Positions 9,247 through 18,895 of a stretch of DNA of 64,000 bases are shown here, one piece after another. Position 1 is the first letter of the stretch. The number at the start of each line of letters is the position of its first letter. Made by a program: the position numbers and the translations under genes. This DNA is from JANPLD01 sp964445765 (GTDB lineage: Bacteria > Pseudomonadota > Alphaproteobacteria > Rickettsiales > UBA8987): positions 90,137 through 154,136 of the forward strand of contig CAYULD010000004.1 of the NCBI GenBank assembly GCA_964445765.1, read 5' to 3'. The notes beneath the pieces are model-generated. The model searched no databases. It saw nothing but the letters and a program-made list of their open reading frames with translations, and was not told the DNA's origin.

Positions 9247-9930
9247 TTATAATTCAAAAATTAATGGCATATGATCGCTATAAGCTAGGTATTCATCAGG
9301 TTTTCCTATTCGGATAAAACTATTAATATTAATTAATTTATTAGTAACAAAAGCATAATCTATGTGATATGGTTTTTGTAAATTTCTATGTAAAAATAAT
9401 GTAGGTTCTGTTTCTTTTCCAGCCTCTTCTCTCTTTATATGATGATATAAACTGCATATTCCTATTTTATCAAATTCTCTTAAAACATCACTATGGTTCC
9501 AATATCTACTTTTTTTATCCCAGCACACATTTGAATTAAAATCTCCGCAAATAATAATATTTTTTGAAGAGATTAGCTCTTTATTAATTTGTAGGTATTT
9601 CCAAAATTGTCCTATATATTTATATTGAAAAGCCCTTTTCGTCCAAACGGCTAATAAATTAAAATTTTCATTAAACTTAAAAGGTAGAAAAAGTTGCATT
9701 TTTCCGTCATCCCAACTAAGATCTAATAGATTAATTTTTTTTCTTGTAAAAACACCTAGCCCTTTATTTTTATTATCTCCTTTCCACAAATAACTGAAAA
9801 ATTGATTTTTGTAATTAAAAGTATCAGGGTTTTCGCATTCTTGAATAATTATAATATCCGCATCATATTTATCTAAAATTGAAACTTTATTTCTAAAACC
9901 TCCATTGCAATTCCATGTGATAAATTTCAT
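9247..9930 (-). CDS. Endonuclease/exonuclease/phosphatase (EEP) family protein
   Basis: The 227-residue protein shows the EEP metal-dependent fold: TWNCNGG (5-11), the catalytic glutamate in QECE (~E31), GDFNSN (129-134), HIDY (189-192) and SDHMPL (218-223). Members cleave phosphodiester bonds in DNA, RNA or signalling molecules; substrate cannot be told. It lacks a signal peptide, so it acts in the cytoplasm. It is the short exonuclease III-like form, not clearly XthA. It sits between the DsbA-like gene and the F0 operon on the same strand. Confidence 0.85.
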   Translation of the reverse strand: MKFITWNCNGGFRNKVSILDKYDADIIIIQECENPDTFNYKNQFFSYLWKGDNKNKGLGVFTRKKINLLDLSWDDGKMQLFLPFKFNENFNLLAVWTKRAFQYKYIGQFWKYLQINKELISSKNIIICGDFNSNVCWDKKSRYWNHSDVLREFDKIGICSLYHHIKREEAGKETEPTLFLHRNLQKPYHIDYAFVTNKLININSFIRIGKPDEYLAYSDHMPLIFEL

Positions 9931-9966
9931 AAACTAAATTTTGTTAGAAAAATATAGATTCTAACT

Positions 9967-10743
9967 TTATTTTCTCTGTGTTTTTTTTACTTTGGATTTT
10001 TTAGATTTTGGTTTTTCTGCCAATTTTGCCTCAAGCATTTTTTTGAAATCTTCATAATTTCTAGAGCCTAAATATCTATTTCCATCAATAAAAATTGTGG
10101 GTGTTGATTCAATTTTTAGCCCATCTATTGCTTGTTTTTGCTTTTCTAAAAGTTTTTTTATGGCGGTTTCATCATTATAACATTTCTCAAATTGTTCAGA
10201 TGTTAAGCCGCCAATTTTTGAAATTGTTTTTAGCCTATCAATAAGCCCAGCCTCATTTTTAGTATAAGCCCATTGGCTTTGCCCCTTAAATAAGGCACCA
10301 ACAAACGCTGCACGAGATTCACTAGGCACGCAATTTGTTAATAAAGTAGCTTTTACAGCGTGGCCATTAAGAGGAAAATTTCTGAATTTGTAATAAACTT
10401 TGCCATTATCAATAAAATCTTTTTTTAAGTTGTAATAAACTTTATCGTGAAATTCTTTGCAGTGAACACAAGAAAGTGAGGCATATTCAACAATTTTAAT
10501 AGGTGCTGATTTTTTACCTACATTTACATCTTCTGGGAAATCTTCAGTAAGAAGGCTTTTTTTGAAGTTTTCTGATTTTTCAAACTCTTCAATTTTTTTA
10601 AGATAATTTTCATAAGCCTTAACTTGCTCAGCAAGTTTTTGTTTGTAATCTGAAGTTGCCTCTTCAGCTTTTTTTGTTTCTTCTGCAAATACTTCAACAC
10701 TAAATATTAATAAAAATAATGCTAACAGGGTTTTAATTTTCAT
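9967..10743 (-). CDS. DsbA-family thiol-disulfide oxidoreductase, periplasmic
   Basis: A signal peptide (1-20, ...VEVFA) is followed by a helical, charged spacer (~25-70) and a thioredoxin-like domain with the active site C92-V-H-C95 and the cis-proline loop STPTIF (~213). The length (258) and fold fit the DsbA/BdbD-like group of alphaproteobacteria, which oxidise or isomerise disulfides in the periplasm. The C-terminus is unusually lysine-rich. The gene follows dciA, a neighbourhood seen in other alphaproteobacteria. The secreted Cys-rich proteins at 59266-60812 are possible clients, but that is inference. Confidence 0.88.
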   Translation of the reverse strand: MKIKTLLALFLLIFSVEVFAEETKKAEEATSDYKQKLAEQVKAYENYLKKIEEFEKSENFKKSLLTEDFPEDVNVGKKSAPIKIVEYASLSCVHCKEFHDKVYYNLKKDFIDNGKVYYKFRNFPLNGHAVKATLLTNCVPSESRAAFVGALFKGQSQWAYTKNEAGLIDRLKTISKIGGLTSEQFEKCYNDETAIKKLLEKQKQAIDGLKIESTPTIFIDGNRYLGSRNYEDFKKMLEAKLAEKPKSKKSKVKKTQRK

Positions 10744-10788
10744 ATTTATTGATTTTTATTTTTTTAAGAAAATTAGCAAAAAATATAT

Positions 10789-11151
10789 TTAATTCAAATT
10801 CTTTCTAAAAATAATTTCGTTTATGGCTTGATAGCCAAAATATTTGGTGATTCTCTCAATTATTTTATCTTTCATATGGGTTGCTTCTAGCATAAAACTT
10901 GGTTTTACCAAAACATATAAAATATTTTTATTATTTTTATTTATAGAAACTTTACTTAAAGAAATTTTTTCTGATAGCTCTTCACCAAAAATTTTTGCCC
11001 AAGATGTTATAAAAATTGCTTCTAATTTATTTTTACCTTTTAAGTGCGGTTTTATAAGCTCAGAAATTATGGAAGATAAATCATTTTCATAATTTTTCCT
11101 CTTATTTTCAAGCCAATCTTGCCTTTTGCTATTTGAAAATTCTTCACTCAT
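10789..11151 (-). CDS. dciA: DciA-like DUF721 protein (helicase loader family)
   Basis: The C-terminal half carries the DUF721 pattern (ITSWAKIFGEEL ... ILYVLVKPSFM ... INEIIFRK). DciA interacts with the replicative helicase DnaB and is the common loader in bacteria lacking phage-type DnaC. I place the start at the ATG at 11151 (120 residues). The longer frame from 11178 would begin inside the terminator hairpin downstream of fusA, which a real coding start would not normally do. It lies just upstream of the DsbA-like gene, a usual alphaproteobacterial pair. Confidence 0.78.
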   Translation of the reverse strand: MSEEFSNSKRQDWLENKRKNYENDLSSIISELIKPHLKGKNKLEAIFITSWAKIFGEELSEKISLSKVSINKNNKNILYVLVKPSFMLEATHMKDKIIERITKYFGYQAINEIIFRKNLN

Positions 11152-11160
11152 TGAATTATA

Positions 11161-11193
11161 AAAATAAAAAAGCCCCATAATATATATGGGGCT
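11161..11193 (-). terminator. Rho-independent terminator after fusA
   Basis: On the minus strand a stem AGCCCCA/TGGGGCT (11193-11187 with 11177-11171) is followed directly by a T-rich run (11170-11161). It lies 30 bases past the fusA stop and just before dciA. Confidence 0.85.
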
Positions 11194-11223
11194 AATAATT
11201 ACAAAAAAACTAGATAAAGTAAA

Positions 11224-13308
11224 TTACGCAACTTTTGCTTTTACTTCCTCAGCAATAGCATTTGGAACTTGTGCATAATGAGCAAATTCCATAGTAAATT
11301 GTGCTCTACCTTGAGATAAAGAACGAAGCTGAGAAACATAACCAAACATTGATGCAAGCGGAACTTTTGCATTAATAACTTTAGCATTTCCTCTATCATC
11401 CATTGAGTTAATTTGCCCACGACGAGAGTTAAGATCGCCGATTACATCACCCATATAATCTTCAGGGGTTACAACTTCAACTTTCATTATTGGCTCAAGA
11501 AGAACTGGCCCCGCTTTTTCCATCGCCTCACGGAATGCCGCACGAGCTGCAATTTCAAACGCTAATGCACTAGAGTCAACATCGTGATAAGCACCATCAT
11601 TTAGTGTAACTTGAAAATCAATTGTAGGGTAGCCTGCAATTACGCCAGTTGTAGAAGCTGATTGAATACCTTTATCAACAGCTGGAATATATTCACGAGG
11701 AACATTACCGCCCGTTACTTCATTAATGAATTCATAGCCTGTTCCAGCCTCTTTTGGTTCAAAAATAACATTGATTTTAGCAAATTGACCAGCACCGCCA
11801 GATTGTTTTTTGTGAGTATAAGTAAGCTCATATCTTTTAGTGATAGTCTCACGATATGCAACTTGAGGTGCACCAATATTAGCCTCAACATTAAATTCGC
11901 GTTTCATTCTATCAACGATAATTTCCAAGTGAAGTTCACCCATACCTTTTAAGATAGTTTGGCCAGTTTCTTCATTAGATGTAACCCTTAAAGATGGATC
12001 TTCCGCAACTAATCTTCCAATAGCAATACCCATTTTTTCTTGGTCTGCTTTTGTTTTTGGCTCAACAGCAATTTCAATTACTGGCTCTGGGAAATCCATT
12101 CTTTCTAAGATAATTGGCTTCGCAGGATCGCATAAAGTATCACCAGTTGTAGTATCTTTTAAGCCAGCAACCGCAACAATATCACCTGCAACCGCTGATT
12201 TGATATCTTCACGGTTATTTGCGTGCATTAATAACATACGGCCTATACGCTCTTTCTTATCTTTAACAGAGTTAAGAAGTGCATCACCCGAGTTAAGTGT
12301 GCCAGAGTAAATACGAATAAATGTTAAAGAGCCAACGAATGGATCATTCATAATTTTGAATGCTAATGCAGAAAAAGGCTCTTTTTCATTTGCTTTACGG
12401 CTCATAGCTTCATCAGGGTTATTAACTGAACAACCTTGAACATCAGGAATATCAATAGGTGATGGCAGATAATCAACAACGCCATCAAGAAGCAACTGAA
12501 CACCTTTATTTTTGAATGCAGAGCCAGTAAAAATTGGAACGAATTTCAAGGCAATAGTTCCTTTACGGATTGCTTTTTTGAGTTCTTCTTCTGAAATTTC
12601 TTTGCCTTCAAGATATTTTTCCATAAGGGCATCTTCAACTTCAACTGCGGTTTCAACAAGTTTTTCACGATATTCTTTCGCTTGTTCTTGCAAATCCGCA
12701 GGGATTTCAACATATTCAAACTTCGCACCTAATTCATCACCTTTCCAAACAACACCTTTCATTTTAATTAAATCAACAACGCCTTGTAAATCAGCTTCAG
12801 CACCAATTGGAAGTTGCATAACTAGAGGTGTTGCACCAAGCCTTTCCTTAATCATTTCAACGCAACGGAAGAAATTAGCCCCAGTTCTATCAAGTTTATT
12901 AACAAAACACATACGAGGAACACCATATTTATCAGCTTGCCTCCATACTGTTTCAGATTGTGGCTCTACACCTGCAACGCCATCAAATACTGTTACGGCA
13001 CCATCTAAAACCCTAAGAGAACGCTCAACTTCAATAGTAAAATCTACGTGGCCGGGGGTATCAATAATGTTAATTCTATGATTATTCCAAAAGCAAGTTG
13101 TTGCGGCAGAAGTGATTGTAATTCCACGCTCTTTTTCTTGCTCCATCCAGTCCATTGTTGCTGCACCTTCATGAACTTCACCGATTTTATGAGATTTACC
13201 AGTGTAATATAAAATACGCTCTGTAGTGGTTGTTTTACCGGCATCAATGTGCGCGCAAATGCCTATATTGCGATATTTTTCAATGGGGTATTTCTGACCT
13301 GCTGACAT
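11224..13308 (-). CDS. fusA: Translation elongation factor G
   Basis: EF-G is the GTPase that moves tRNAs and mRNA on the ribosome. The 694 residues include the P loop [12 protein letters not shown] (19-30), DTPGH (~83) and NKLD (~137), and full domains II-V to the C-terminus. Length is normal. In most bacteria fusA lies in the str operon with rpsL, rpsG and tuf; here it stands alone between an unrelated giant gene and dciA, with its own terminator, so the operon has been broken up or this is a detached copy. Confidence 0.97.
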   Translation of the reverse strand: MSAGQKYPIEKYRNIGICAHIDAGKTTTTERILYYTGKSHKIGEVHEGAATMDWMEQEKERGITITSAATTCFWNNHRINIIDTPGHVDFTIEVERSLRVLDGAVTVFDGVAGVEPQSETVWRQADKYGVPRMCFVNKLDRTGANFFRCVEMIKERLGATPLVMQLPIGAEADLQGVVDLIKMKGVVWKGDELGAKFEYVEIPADLQEQAKEYREKLVETAVEVEDALMEKYLEGKEISEEELKKAIRKGTIALKFVPIFTGSAFKNKGVQLLLDGVVDYLPSPIDIPDVQGCSVNNPDEAMSRKANEKEPFSALAFKIMNDPFVGSLTFIRIYSGTLNSGDALLNSVKDKKERIGRMLLMHANNREDIKSAVAGDIVAVAGLKDTTTGDTLCDPAKPIILERMDFPEPVIEIAVEPKTKADQEKMGIAIGRLVAEDPSLRVTSNEETGQTILKGMGELHLEIIVDRMKREFNVEANIGAPQVAYRETITKRYELTYTHKKQSGGAGQFAKINVIFEPKEAGTGYEFINEVTGGNVPREYIPAVDKGIQSASTTGVIAGYPTIDFQVTLNDGAYHDVDSSALAFEIAARAAFREAMEKAGPVLLEPIMKVEVVTPEDYMGDVIGDLNSRRGQINSMDDRGNAKVINAKVPLASMFGYVSQLRSLSQGRAQFTMEFAHYAQVPNAIAEEVKAKVA

Positions 13309-13444
13309 ATTAATTAATTTTAGTTGTTTATTGTAAAAATGATAATTTGAGGCTTGAAATTTGCTAAACCTGAAATTTAAGGTTGGCTTAATGCAAAAGA
13401 ATTATAATTGCAAGAAATTTGTTTGAGTTTTGTATTTAATGCTT

Positions 13445-13473
13445 AACATCTGGGTAAAATTTACCCAGATGTT
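13445..13473 (-). terminator. Long hairpin after the 1517-residue gene
   Basis: A perfect 14-bp dyad (13445-13458 with 13460-13473) stands 22 bases past the stop of the giant gene. It lacks a T run on either strand, so it could be a weak terminator, an mRNA-end stabiliser, or an operator in front of fusA. Confidence 0.5.
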
Positions 13474-13495
13474 TAACGGGGAATAAATCTAAATT

Positions 13496-16400
13496 TTAAA
13501 AGCTAAATGAGTCCACTTGATTTAGTGGGTCAACTTGATTTGAATCAGCTTGATTTAGTGTGTCGCTATTTATTTCTATAAATTCAACAGGGGCAATTGA
13601 GCTAGCAATTAAGTCGCCATCTACTAAAATTGAATACTCATTATAATCAGAATTGATAATATTTGGTGCAAGTTCAATATTTTCAACCTCGGAAACTAAA
13701 TTTGTAAGTTCTGTTACCTTTGCATTAATAATTTTTTCAAGTGGGCCAGTGATATTTCCAATTAAACTCTTACTTAAAAACTTACCTAAAGATTCATTGA
13801 TGTCCGCAACAGATTCAGATAATTTTTCTATTTGATCTGTTAAAACGGTTATTTTTTTAAAAGCGTCATCAATATCAAAAGGTTTTTTTGGTAAACCTTC
13901 TCCAATGATTTTAACTTCGAAAGATTTTTCTAATTTAGCACCTGCAATAGGCTCTGATCCTTGATATGCTTCAATGTATTTTTTAAAAGAAAGTTCTAGA
14001 TTATCCCCCTTTGCTAAATTTTTAGTAACATAATCTAATGCTTCTTGATTTTTAAGCATAATTTGTATTCCTATTTCTCCACCCTCAGCATTTTCTATGC
14101 CTTTCCAATCAAAGAGTTCTTCAAAGTTTTTGCCATTTAACCCTTTTAATATAGGTTGGTCTTTCATTCCAATATTTGCATTGTCGCTATTATGGTCAAA
14201 GATAATGGTGGCAAGTGGTTGAGATAAGCTCAGGTGACTTTCTTTAATTTCAACTTTTTCAGTGCCATTTTCATTGTTTGAATTTAACATCTGTAAAGTT
14301 AGAGAAATATCGTTTGTAGATTGAGCTAAAACATCATCACTTGCAGGTGCAGTTACTGGTACAGAAGTTTGATTTGAGCTTGAAGCTGTCGCTGATGTTT
14401 GCTTAGCAGGTGCAGTTAGTGCATCATCACTTGCAGGTGTAGCTACGGAATTATTACTTTGATCTGCATCAAAAACATATAATCCACTATCATTATTAAT
14501 ATTTGCACTTAAAACTGATGCATCTGTTCCGTTTCCATTTCCTGAGTTGCTTACTGGTCCTTTTGAAAAAGATGAATACCAAACGAAGCCATCTTTCAAA
14601 TTATTAGAGCCGTATGAACCTTCATATGGTATTTTTGTAATTAAGAAGTCATTTGATCCAATTAATTGATTGAGCTTATTTTGACCCGTGGCCGTTATAC
14701 CCATAAAGCCAGTTCCATCGGGTGCAACTCCTGCTAAAATATCCGTTCCAACCAAAAGTGACCCAACATTTTGCCCTTGTGTTGTATAAAGTTCAATAGT
14801 TTGGGCATTTATTTTGAAAGTATTAAAAGTTTGATTAGTGCCAGTTACAAACTGAGTTATTGCCTGTTGAGGGTTAACTTTAGAAATATCAAAATTATAA
14901 AAGGCATTCGTATCGTTTAGTGCTAAATTTCTAAAACCAAGCACATCCTTGTTATAATTACCAACTAGTTTAGTGGTGTCAGCTGTGTCTTGATCTCCTT
15001 CATCAATGCTGGCCTTTTCTTGCCAAGCATCCATAGGTTTTCTATTCATATCATAAAGATCTTTGATAACATTTGGTGGTGTTGGTGTAGGAGATATGCT
15101 GTTGCCACCCCCATTATTATTTCCACCGCCTGTATTGCCACCAATTGTAGAATTAGTAAAAGCTACAATAAAATTGTTATTATCAGAACCTAAAGAATTT
15201 AAAAAACTATTTCCTGAGAGCTGACCAAAAACTGGGTTATTACCAGCTTGTTGCATTAAACCGCTTAGTAAGCTGTATCCTGCTGGCGTTAAAAATACAT
15301 TTATAACTCCGTTATTAGCTACATTAAAATCAAGATGTGTTCCTGCTTTTAAGGAAATTGATAGGTTTGGATTTCCAAAAACACTCAAATTTAGATCTCC
15401 TAATATAGCAAAGCCATTTGTGATACTTGGATCTTTTGGTGTTGCAACAATTAGAGGTGAATTTGCACTTATTGCTGAGAAACTAAATTGATTATTAACA
15501 GTTAAGTTGCTAGGGAAAGTAAAAGTATAGCTGTCTACATCATTACTACCCGCGGGGCCTGATGGGTCAAATGACATCAATGTAGGATTGCCGGGGGTTT
15601 TGCCAACAGTTAATGAGCCACCATTGTTATTTCCGCCAACTAATTGAGAGTTTGCATTGGCAGATGTGCCAGTGCTATTATTAATTGGTACTGCCGTAGA
15701 TAAGTTTGAGGAAGAGCTTGAATTCAGGTTATTGTTACTGGTTCCCAAGTTATTTGATATTGAGCTATTATTTGTGCTAGTTGACAAGTTATTTTGTGTA
15801 TTAATTTGGCTTTGTTGCATAGCATTTGTTAAGCTTCCCATATTAAATAATCCAGAGCTTACTGAGTTAGAACTTCCCGAGTTAGAAAGATTATTATTTA
15901 TTGGAGTTGAAGAAATTGGGTTGCTCTGTTGCATTCCAATATTCGCCATATTGCTTTGATCAATATCAGTAGTTACTGGGTTAATACTAACTGAATCTAG
16001 GGAGTTATTGTTTGCATTGCTACTATCTGATAATGAGGTGCTTTTTGTGATTGGAACTGATAATTGGAAGTAATCAACATCACCTTTTGCATTTACGAAT
16101 CCAACTGCGTTTTTAGCATTTATTGTTATGTTTTGTTGAAATTGTGATGGAATGTTTTTGATTAAATTTACACCAGCTTGGGTTAAAGAAAGTTGACCGT
16201 TAGAAACAACATAATGCGTATTGAGTTGTAATTGAAGGGTTACAACGCTTGTTCCTACGGTTTGGTAAGAAACATCTAGTTTTCCTAAAATTGGATTCTG
16301 ATTAACGCCCGTTGAGCCTGAAAAGTAAACTAGAGGTTGATTTGCTGATAAATTTGTAATATCAATTGCTTGTTTATTGCTTGTTAATATAGAGGGGTTT

Positions 16401-18049
16401 AGGCTTGCTTTAATTAAATCAACATCGTTATTACTAGAATCGGTTATAAGGTTAGGTTGTTGAACTAATGAGGTGTTATTTTGTGAAGTGTTGCTAGAAT
16501 TTGTGTTTGAGCTTAATGATGTATTATCATTAGAACTAGATTGTTGGCTTGAATTTGTTCCAGATGTATCATTTGTATTTCCAGAGGAGCCACCATTGAC
16601 ACCAGATTGTTGACCGTTTGATTGGTTTGAACTGCCAGCTGATGAAGTTATATCATCAAGAATTTGTTGAATTTGATCGTATGTTTTGCCAGTCGCATTA
16701 GCAATTGATAATAGATCTAAATGATTATTAAATAAGTATCCAAATACTTCCTGCTCTGTTTCAGCATTCATTAATTCTTTCAATTCTTGAATTGAACTTA
16801 TCAAATTATAGTTAACACCATTAAGCTCATTAGGAGGTAAAAAATTGCCTCCGATTTTTAAAATCCCATAATATGGTATCCATATAGCTCCCTTTGATTT
16901 AATTTCTTCTTGAATATGAAAAAATGGAACTCCGTGATTGGATATTACTGAGCTAAGAATTTCTTTTGCAAGATCTTGATCGCTTAATTGTGCTAATAAG
17001 TATTCACCTAAGTGAGCAGAAAGCCCGCTTCCGAAATCATAATCAACTTTTTTTCCAGCAAAATTTGCTGTACCAGATGTGTAGGCGTTTATACCTTGCC
17101 ACACTCTATCACCTAGTGCAACAGCCGCATTATCTAATCCAGAATTTTCAACATCCCTGTATGTTTCGCATCCATTGCTAAGATCTGTTTCAATTTCCAT
17201 TAAAAATTTTCCTAGTGGTGGCCTTTCTCTGTTTGACTCATAAATTGTAAAATTAAAACTTACTAGGCTTGCTCCATTACCATTAATATTATCTGTAATT
17301 CCTCCTATTATAGAAGCACCATTTTGTGTTAAATTAATTGATACTTCTGTTCCGGTGTCCACTATAAGATAATCCTGATTTATTTTCATAGTGTAATTTA
17401 CAGAGCCTTTTGTAACTGTAATGTTTCCAAAAACTCCAATATCCAATCCATTTAATGAAGTAAATTTAACTATTGTATCTCCTTGTTTTAAAAATTCTAC
17501 TGCGTGTAACTTAGGGCTTAATTCTACGCCTAGCTGATCATTTCCTCCAGATGCATCAATAGGGTTTGCTTGATTCAGAATATCTTCGGTGGTTAAAAAT
17601 TCAGCGTTTCTATATACATTTTGTTCAGCAATTATTGTGTTACTAGAACCTTGAGTTACATATACTCCAAAATCAAAACTTATATCATTATTAAGAAGTC
17701 CTGCGGTTTCTGCAATTATCATTAACGATTTTGTTGCTTGCGTTGTTAAAGCATAATTTCCTGATTGTGTAGGAATAATAGGGTTGCTAGGAAATGAAAA
17801 ATTATTTGGGAGACTAATACCCTGAGATGATAATTGTGCTAATATTGTGGAAGGAGAAGTTAAATCTAACGTTATTTCTGAGCTTCCATTTATAATTTTA
17901 ATAGATTTTAGGGCTACTTTGTCTGTCAGACCTTTTCCCGTTACTTTAATAATGTCTAAAGGTTGAAATTGAGTGAATTGTGTTGCTGTCATTAAAGACT
18001 CAAAAAGATTTAATTGGTTCCCATTATTGTGCGTGATTAAAATTGTCAT
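13496..18049 (-). CDS. Giant Ser/Asn-rich modular protein, 1517 aa, unrecognised
   Basis: I do not recognise this family. No N-terminal signal peptide is seen. It is built from beta-rich units of about 90-110 residues (near 28-140, 190-272, 569-668, 862-966 and 1277-1382) sharing a loose pattern: (Q/S/D)PLV..., a Gly-x-Leu/Ile strand, a Leu/Gly-x-(H/D)-Y/L turn, then NG-(x)-(I/L)-SLT-x-(A/N)-G. Long linkers of Ser, Asn, Gly, Gln and Thr (~467-545, 670-815, 970-995, 1165-1245) separate them. A mixed domain (~295-465) is shared with the 964-residue protein at 22601. A coiled-coil stretch (~1395-1450) precedes the end, which finishes QVDSFSF, compatible with but not proof of a type I secretion signal. 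A surface or secreted adhesin-like role is inference. Confidence 0.8.
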   Translation of the reverse strand: MTILITHNNGNQLNLFESLMTATQFTQFQPLDIIKVTGKGLTDKVALKSIKIINGSSEITLDLTSPSTILAQLSSQGISLPNNFSFPSNPIIPTQSGNYALTTQATKSLMIIAETAGLLNNDISFDFGVYVTQGSSNTIIAEQNVYRNAEFLTTEDILNQANPIDASGGNDQLGVELSPKLHAVEFLKQGDTIVKFTSLNGLDIGVFGNITVTKGSVNYTMKINQDYLIVDTGTEVSINLTQNGASIIGGITDNINGNGASLVSFNFTIYESNRERPPLGKFLMEIETDLSNGCETYRDVENSGLDNAAVALGDRVWQGINAYTSGTANFAGKKVDYDFGSGLSAHLGEYLLAQLSDQDLAKEILSSVISNHGVPFFHIQEEIKSKGAIWIPYYGILKIGGNFLPPNELNGVNYNLISSIQELKELMNAETEQEVFGYLFNNHLDLLSIANATGKTYDQIQQILDDITSSAGSSNQSNGQQSGVNGGSSGNTNDTSGTNSSQQSSSNDNTSLSSNTNSSNTSQNNTSLVQQPNLITDSSNNDVDLIKASLNPSILTSNKQAIDITNLSANQPLVYFSGSTGVNQNPILGKLDVSYQTVGTSVVTLQLQLNTHYVVSNGQLSLTQAGVNLIKNIPSQFQQNITINAKNAVGFVNAKGDVDYFQLSVPITKSTSLSDSSNANNNSLDSVSINPVTTDIDQSNMANIGMQQSNPISSTPINNNLSNSGSSNSVSSGLFNMGSLTNAMQQSQINTQNNLSTSTNNSSISNNLGTSNNNLNSSSSSNLSTAVPINNSTGTSANANSQLVGGNNNGGSLTVGKTPGNPTLMSFDPSGPAGSNDVDSYTFTFPSNLTVNNQFSFSAISANSPLIVATPKDPSITNGFAILGDLNLSVFGNPNLSISLKAGTHLDFNVANNGVINVFLTPAGYSLLSGLMQQAGNNPVFGQLSGNSFLNSLGSDNNNFIVAFTNSTIGGNTGGGNNNGGGNSISPTPTPPNVIKDLYDMNRKPMDAWQEKASIDEGDQDTADTTKLVGNYNKDVLGFRNLALNDTNAFYNFDISKVNPQQAITQFVTGTNQTFNTFKINAQTIELYTTQGQNVGSLLVGTDILAGVAPDGTGFMGITATGQNKLNQLIGSNDFLITKIPYEGSYGSNNLKDGFVWYSSFSKGPVSNSGNGNGTDASVLSANINNDSGLYVFDADQSNNSVATPASDDALTAPAKQTSATASSSNQTSVPVTAPASDDVLAQSTNDISLTLQMLNSNNENGTEKVEIKESHLSLSQPLATIIFDHNSDNANIGMKDQPILKGLNGKNFEELFDWKGIENAEGGEIGIQIMLKNQEALDYVTKNLAKGDNLELSFKKYIEAYQGSEPIAGAKLEKSFEVKIIGEGLPKKPFDIDDAFKKITVLTDQIEKLSESVADINESLGKFLSKSLIGNITGPLEKIINAKVTELTNLVSEVENIELAPNIINSDYNEYSILVDGDLIASSIAPVEFIEINSDTLNQADSNQVDPLNQVDSFSF

Positions 18050-18053
18050 ATAT

Positions 18054-18058
18054 CCCCC
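18054..18058 (-). promoter_or_regulatory. Unusual G5 ribosome binding site
   Basis: The start at 18049 is preceded by GGGGG with a four-base spacer. The related gene at 22601 has the same arrangement (25500-25504), though most genes here have weak or A-rich sites. Confidence 0.5.
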
Positions 18059-18103
18059 GATAGAATAAAAATAAATTAGTTAAAATTTTATATTAATTTT
18101 TGT

Positions 18104-18152
18104 ATTATATATTAAAAATTAGTTAATATCAAGAAAATTAGTAAAATTTTAA
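18104..18152 (-). promoter_or_regulatory. Sigma70-type promoter of the 1517-aa gene (twin of 25551-25599)
   Basis: On the minus strand TTGATA (18132-18127), a 17-base spacer and TATAAT (18109-18104) form an almost ideal promoter, with an AT-rich stretch upstream. Start of transcription should be near 18097, giving a leader of ~48 bases. The 46-base block 18107-18152 matches 41 of 46 bases upstream of the 964-residue gene, spacer included, so both genes probably share control. Confidence 0.72.
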
Positions 18153-18265
18153 CCGTTTCTTATTTGTATCTCTAACATATTGAAATCTAATAAAAATTGT
18201 ATTTTTAAAAATTTATAATTAAAAGCTTGAATTCAAATTCAATATTGTTATTATAGTGTTTAACT

Positions 18266-18289
18266 AAGGTGGGCTTGCCCGCCTTTTTT
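18266..18289 (+). terminator. Hairpin with T6 in the rimP leader region
   Basis: Stem AAGGTGGGC/GCCCGCCTT (18266-18274 with 18277-18285) runs into six T on the plus strand. The flanking genes diverge, so neither needs a terminator here. It could end a short unannotated transcript, or act as an attenuator before rimP-nusA. Apart from this hairpin and the giant gene's promoter the stretch 18050-18334 shows no gene. Confidence 0.55.
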
Positions 18290-18334
18290 GTTGCTTAAAT
18301 TTATAACCTGTTTCACTTGAACAATTATATCTAA

Positions 18335-18838
18335 ATGATTGAAAATCAAATAAAAAACCTTCTGGAAGATGAATTGAAGGTGGCTGGATATAAGTTGGTT
18401 CAAGTTAAATTTGGGGCAATGGTTGGTAAAAATAAAGCATTGCAAATATTTGCTGAAAAGCTAGATTTCTCAACGCTTTCAGTGGGTGATTGCCAAAATA
18501 TTAGCAGGTTAGCTTCTAATATTCTTGATGCTGAAGATATAATTAAAGATAAATATTTTTTAGAAGTTTCTTCCCCCGGTATTGATAGGGAGTTACTTGA
18601 TTTAGAAGATTTTAAGCGTTTTGAAAATTTTATAATTAATCTTAAAACCAAACTCAAAATTGATGAGTCTAGAAGGTTTAAGGGTAGGTATAAAATTTCC
18701 AATAATGATGGTGTGGAAGGGGTAAAAATTTTTTGTGATGATATTAAAAAAGAGATTTTTGTTGATTTTAACAATATAGATACAGCAAAAATTATCATCA
18801 CAGATGCTTTGCTAAAATCTAAGGGCGTTATGAATTAA
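18335..18838 (+). CDS. rimP: Ribosome maturation factor RimP
   Basis: RimP helps mature the 30S subunit. The 167 residues show the typical N-terminal alpha/beta domain with the signature FLEVSSPGIDREL (~76-88) followed by an SH3-like C-terminal domain. It is the first gene of the rimP-nusA pair, 57 bases upstream of nusA, the usual order across bacteria. The hairpin at 18266-18289 lies in its presumed leader. Confidence 0.93.
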   Translation: MIENQIKNLLEDELKVAGYKLVQVKFGAMVGKNKALQIFAEKLDFSTLSVGDCQNISRLASNILDAEDIIKDKYFLEVSSPGIDRELLDLEDFKRFENFIINLKTKLKIDESRRFKGRYKISNNDGVEGVKIFCDDIKKEIFVDFNNIDTAKIIITDALLKSKGVMN

Positions 18839-18895
18839 GCCTTCAGAAACAATAAGAATTATAAAATAATTAAAGTTAAAATAAGGGGTTTTTTT

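Noticed and set aside
11152..11178. Nine-codon N-terminal extension of DciA
   Set aside because: It would place the start codon inside the stem of the fusA terminator; the inner ATG is preferred.
12512..13081. 189-residue plus-strand ORF inside fusA
   Set aside because: Antisense shadow of a highly conserved gene; low-complexity Ser/Thr-rich translation with no family pattern.
14990..16200. Possible tandem DNA repeats in the Ser/Asn-rich linkers
   Set aside because: The low complexity is at the protein level; the DNA has varied codons and no regular period.
18400..18801. 133-residue minus-strand ORF inside rimP
   Set aside because: Shadow of rimP, without ribosome site or recognisable features.
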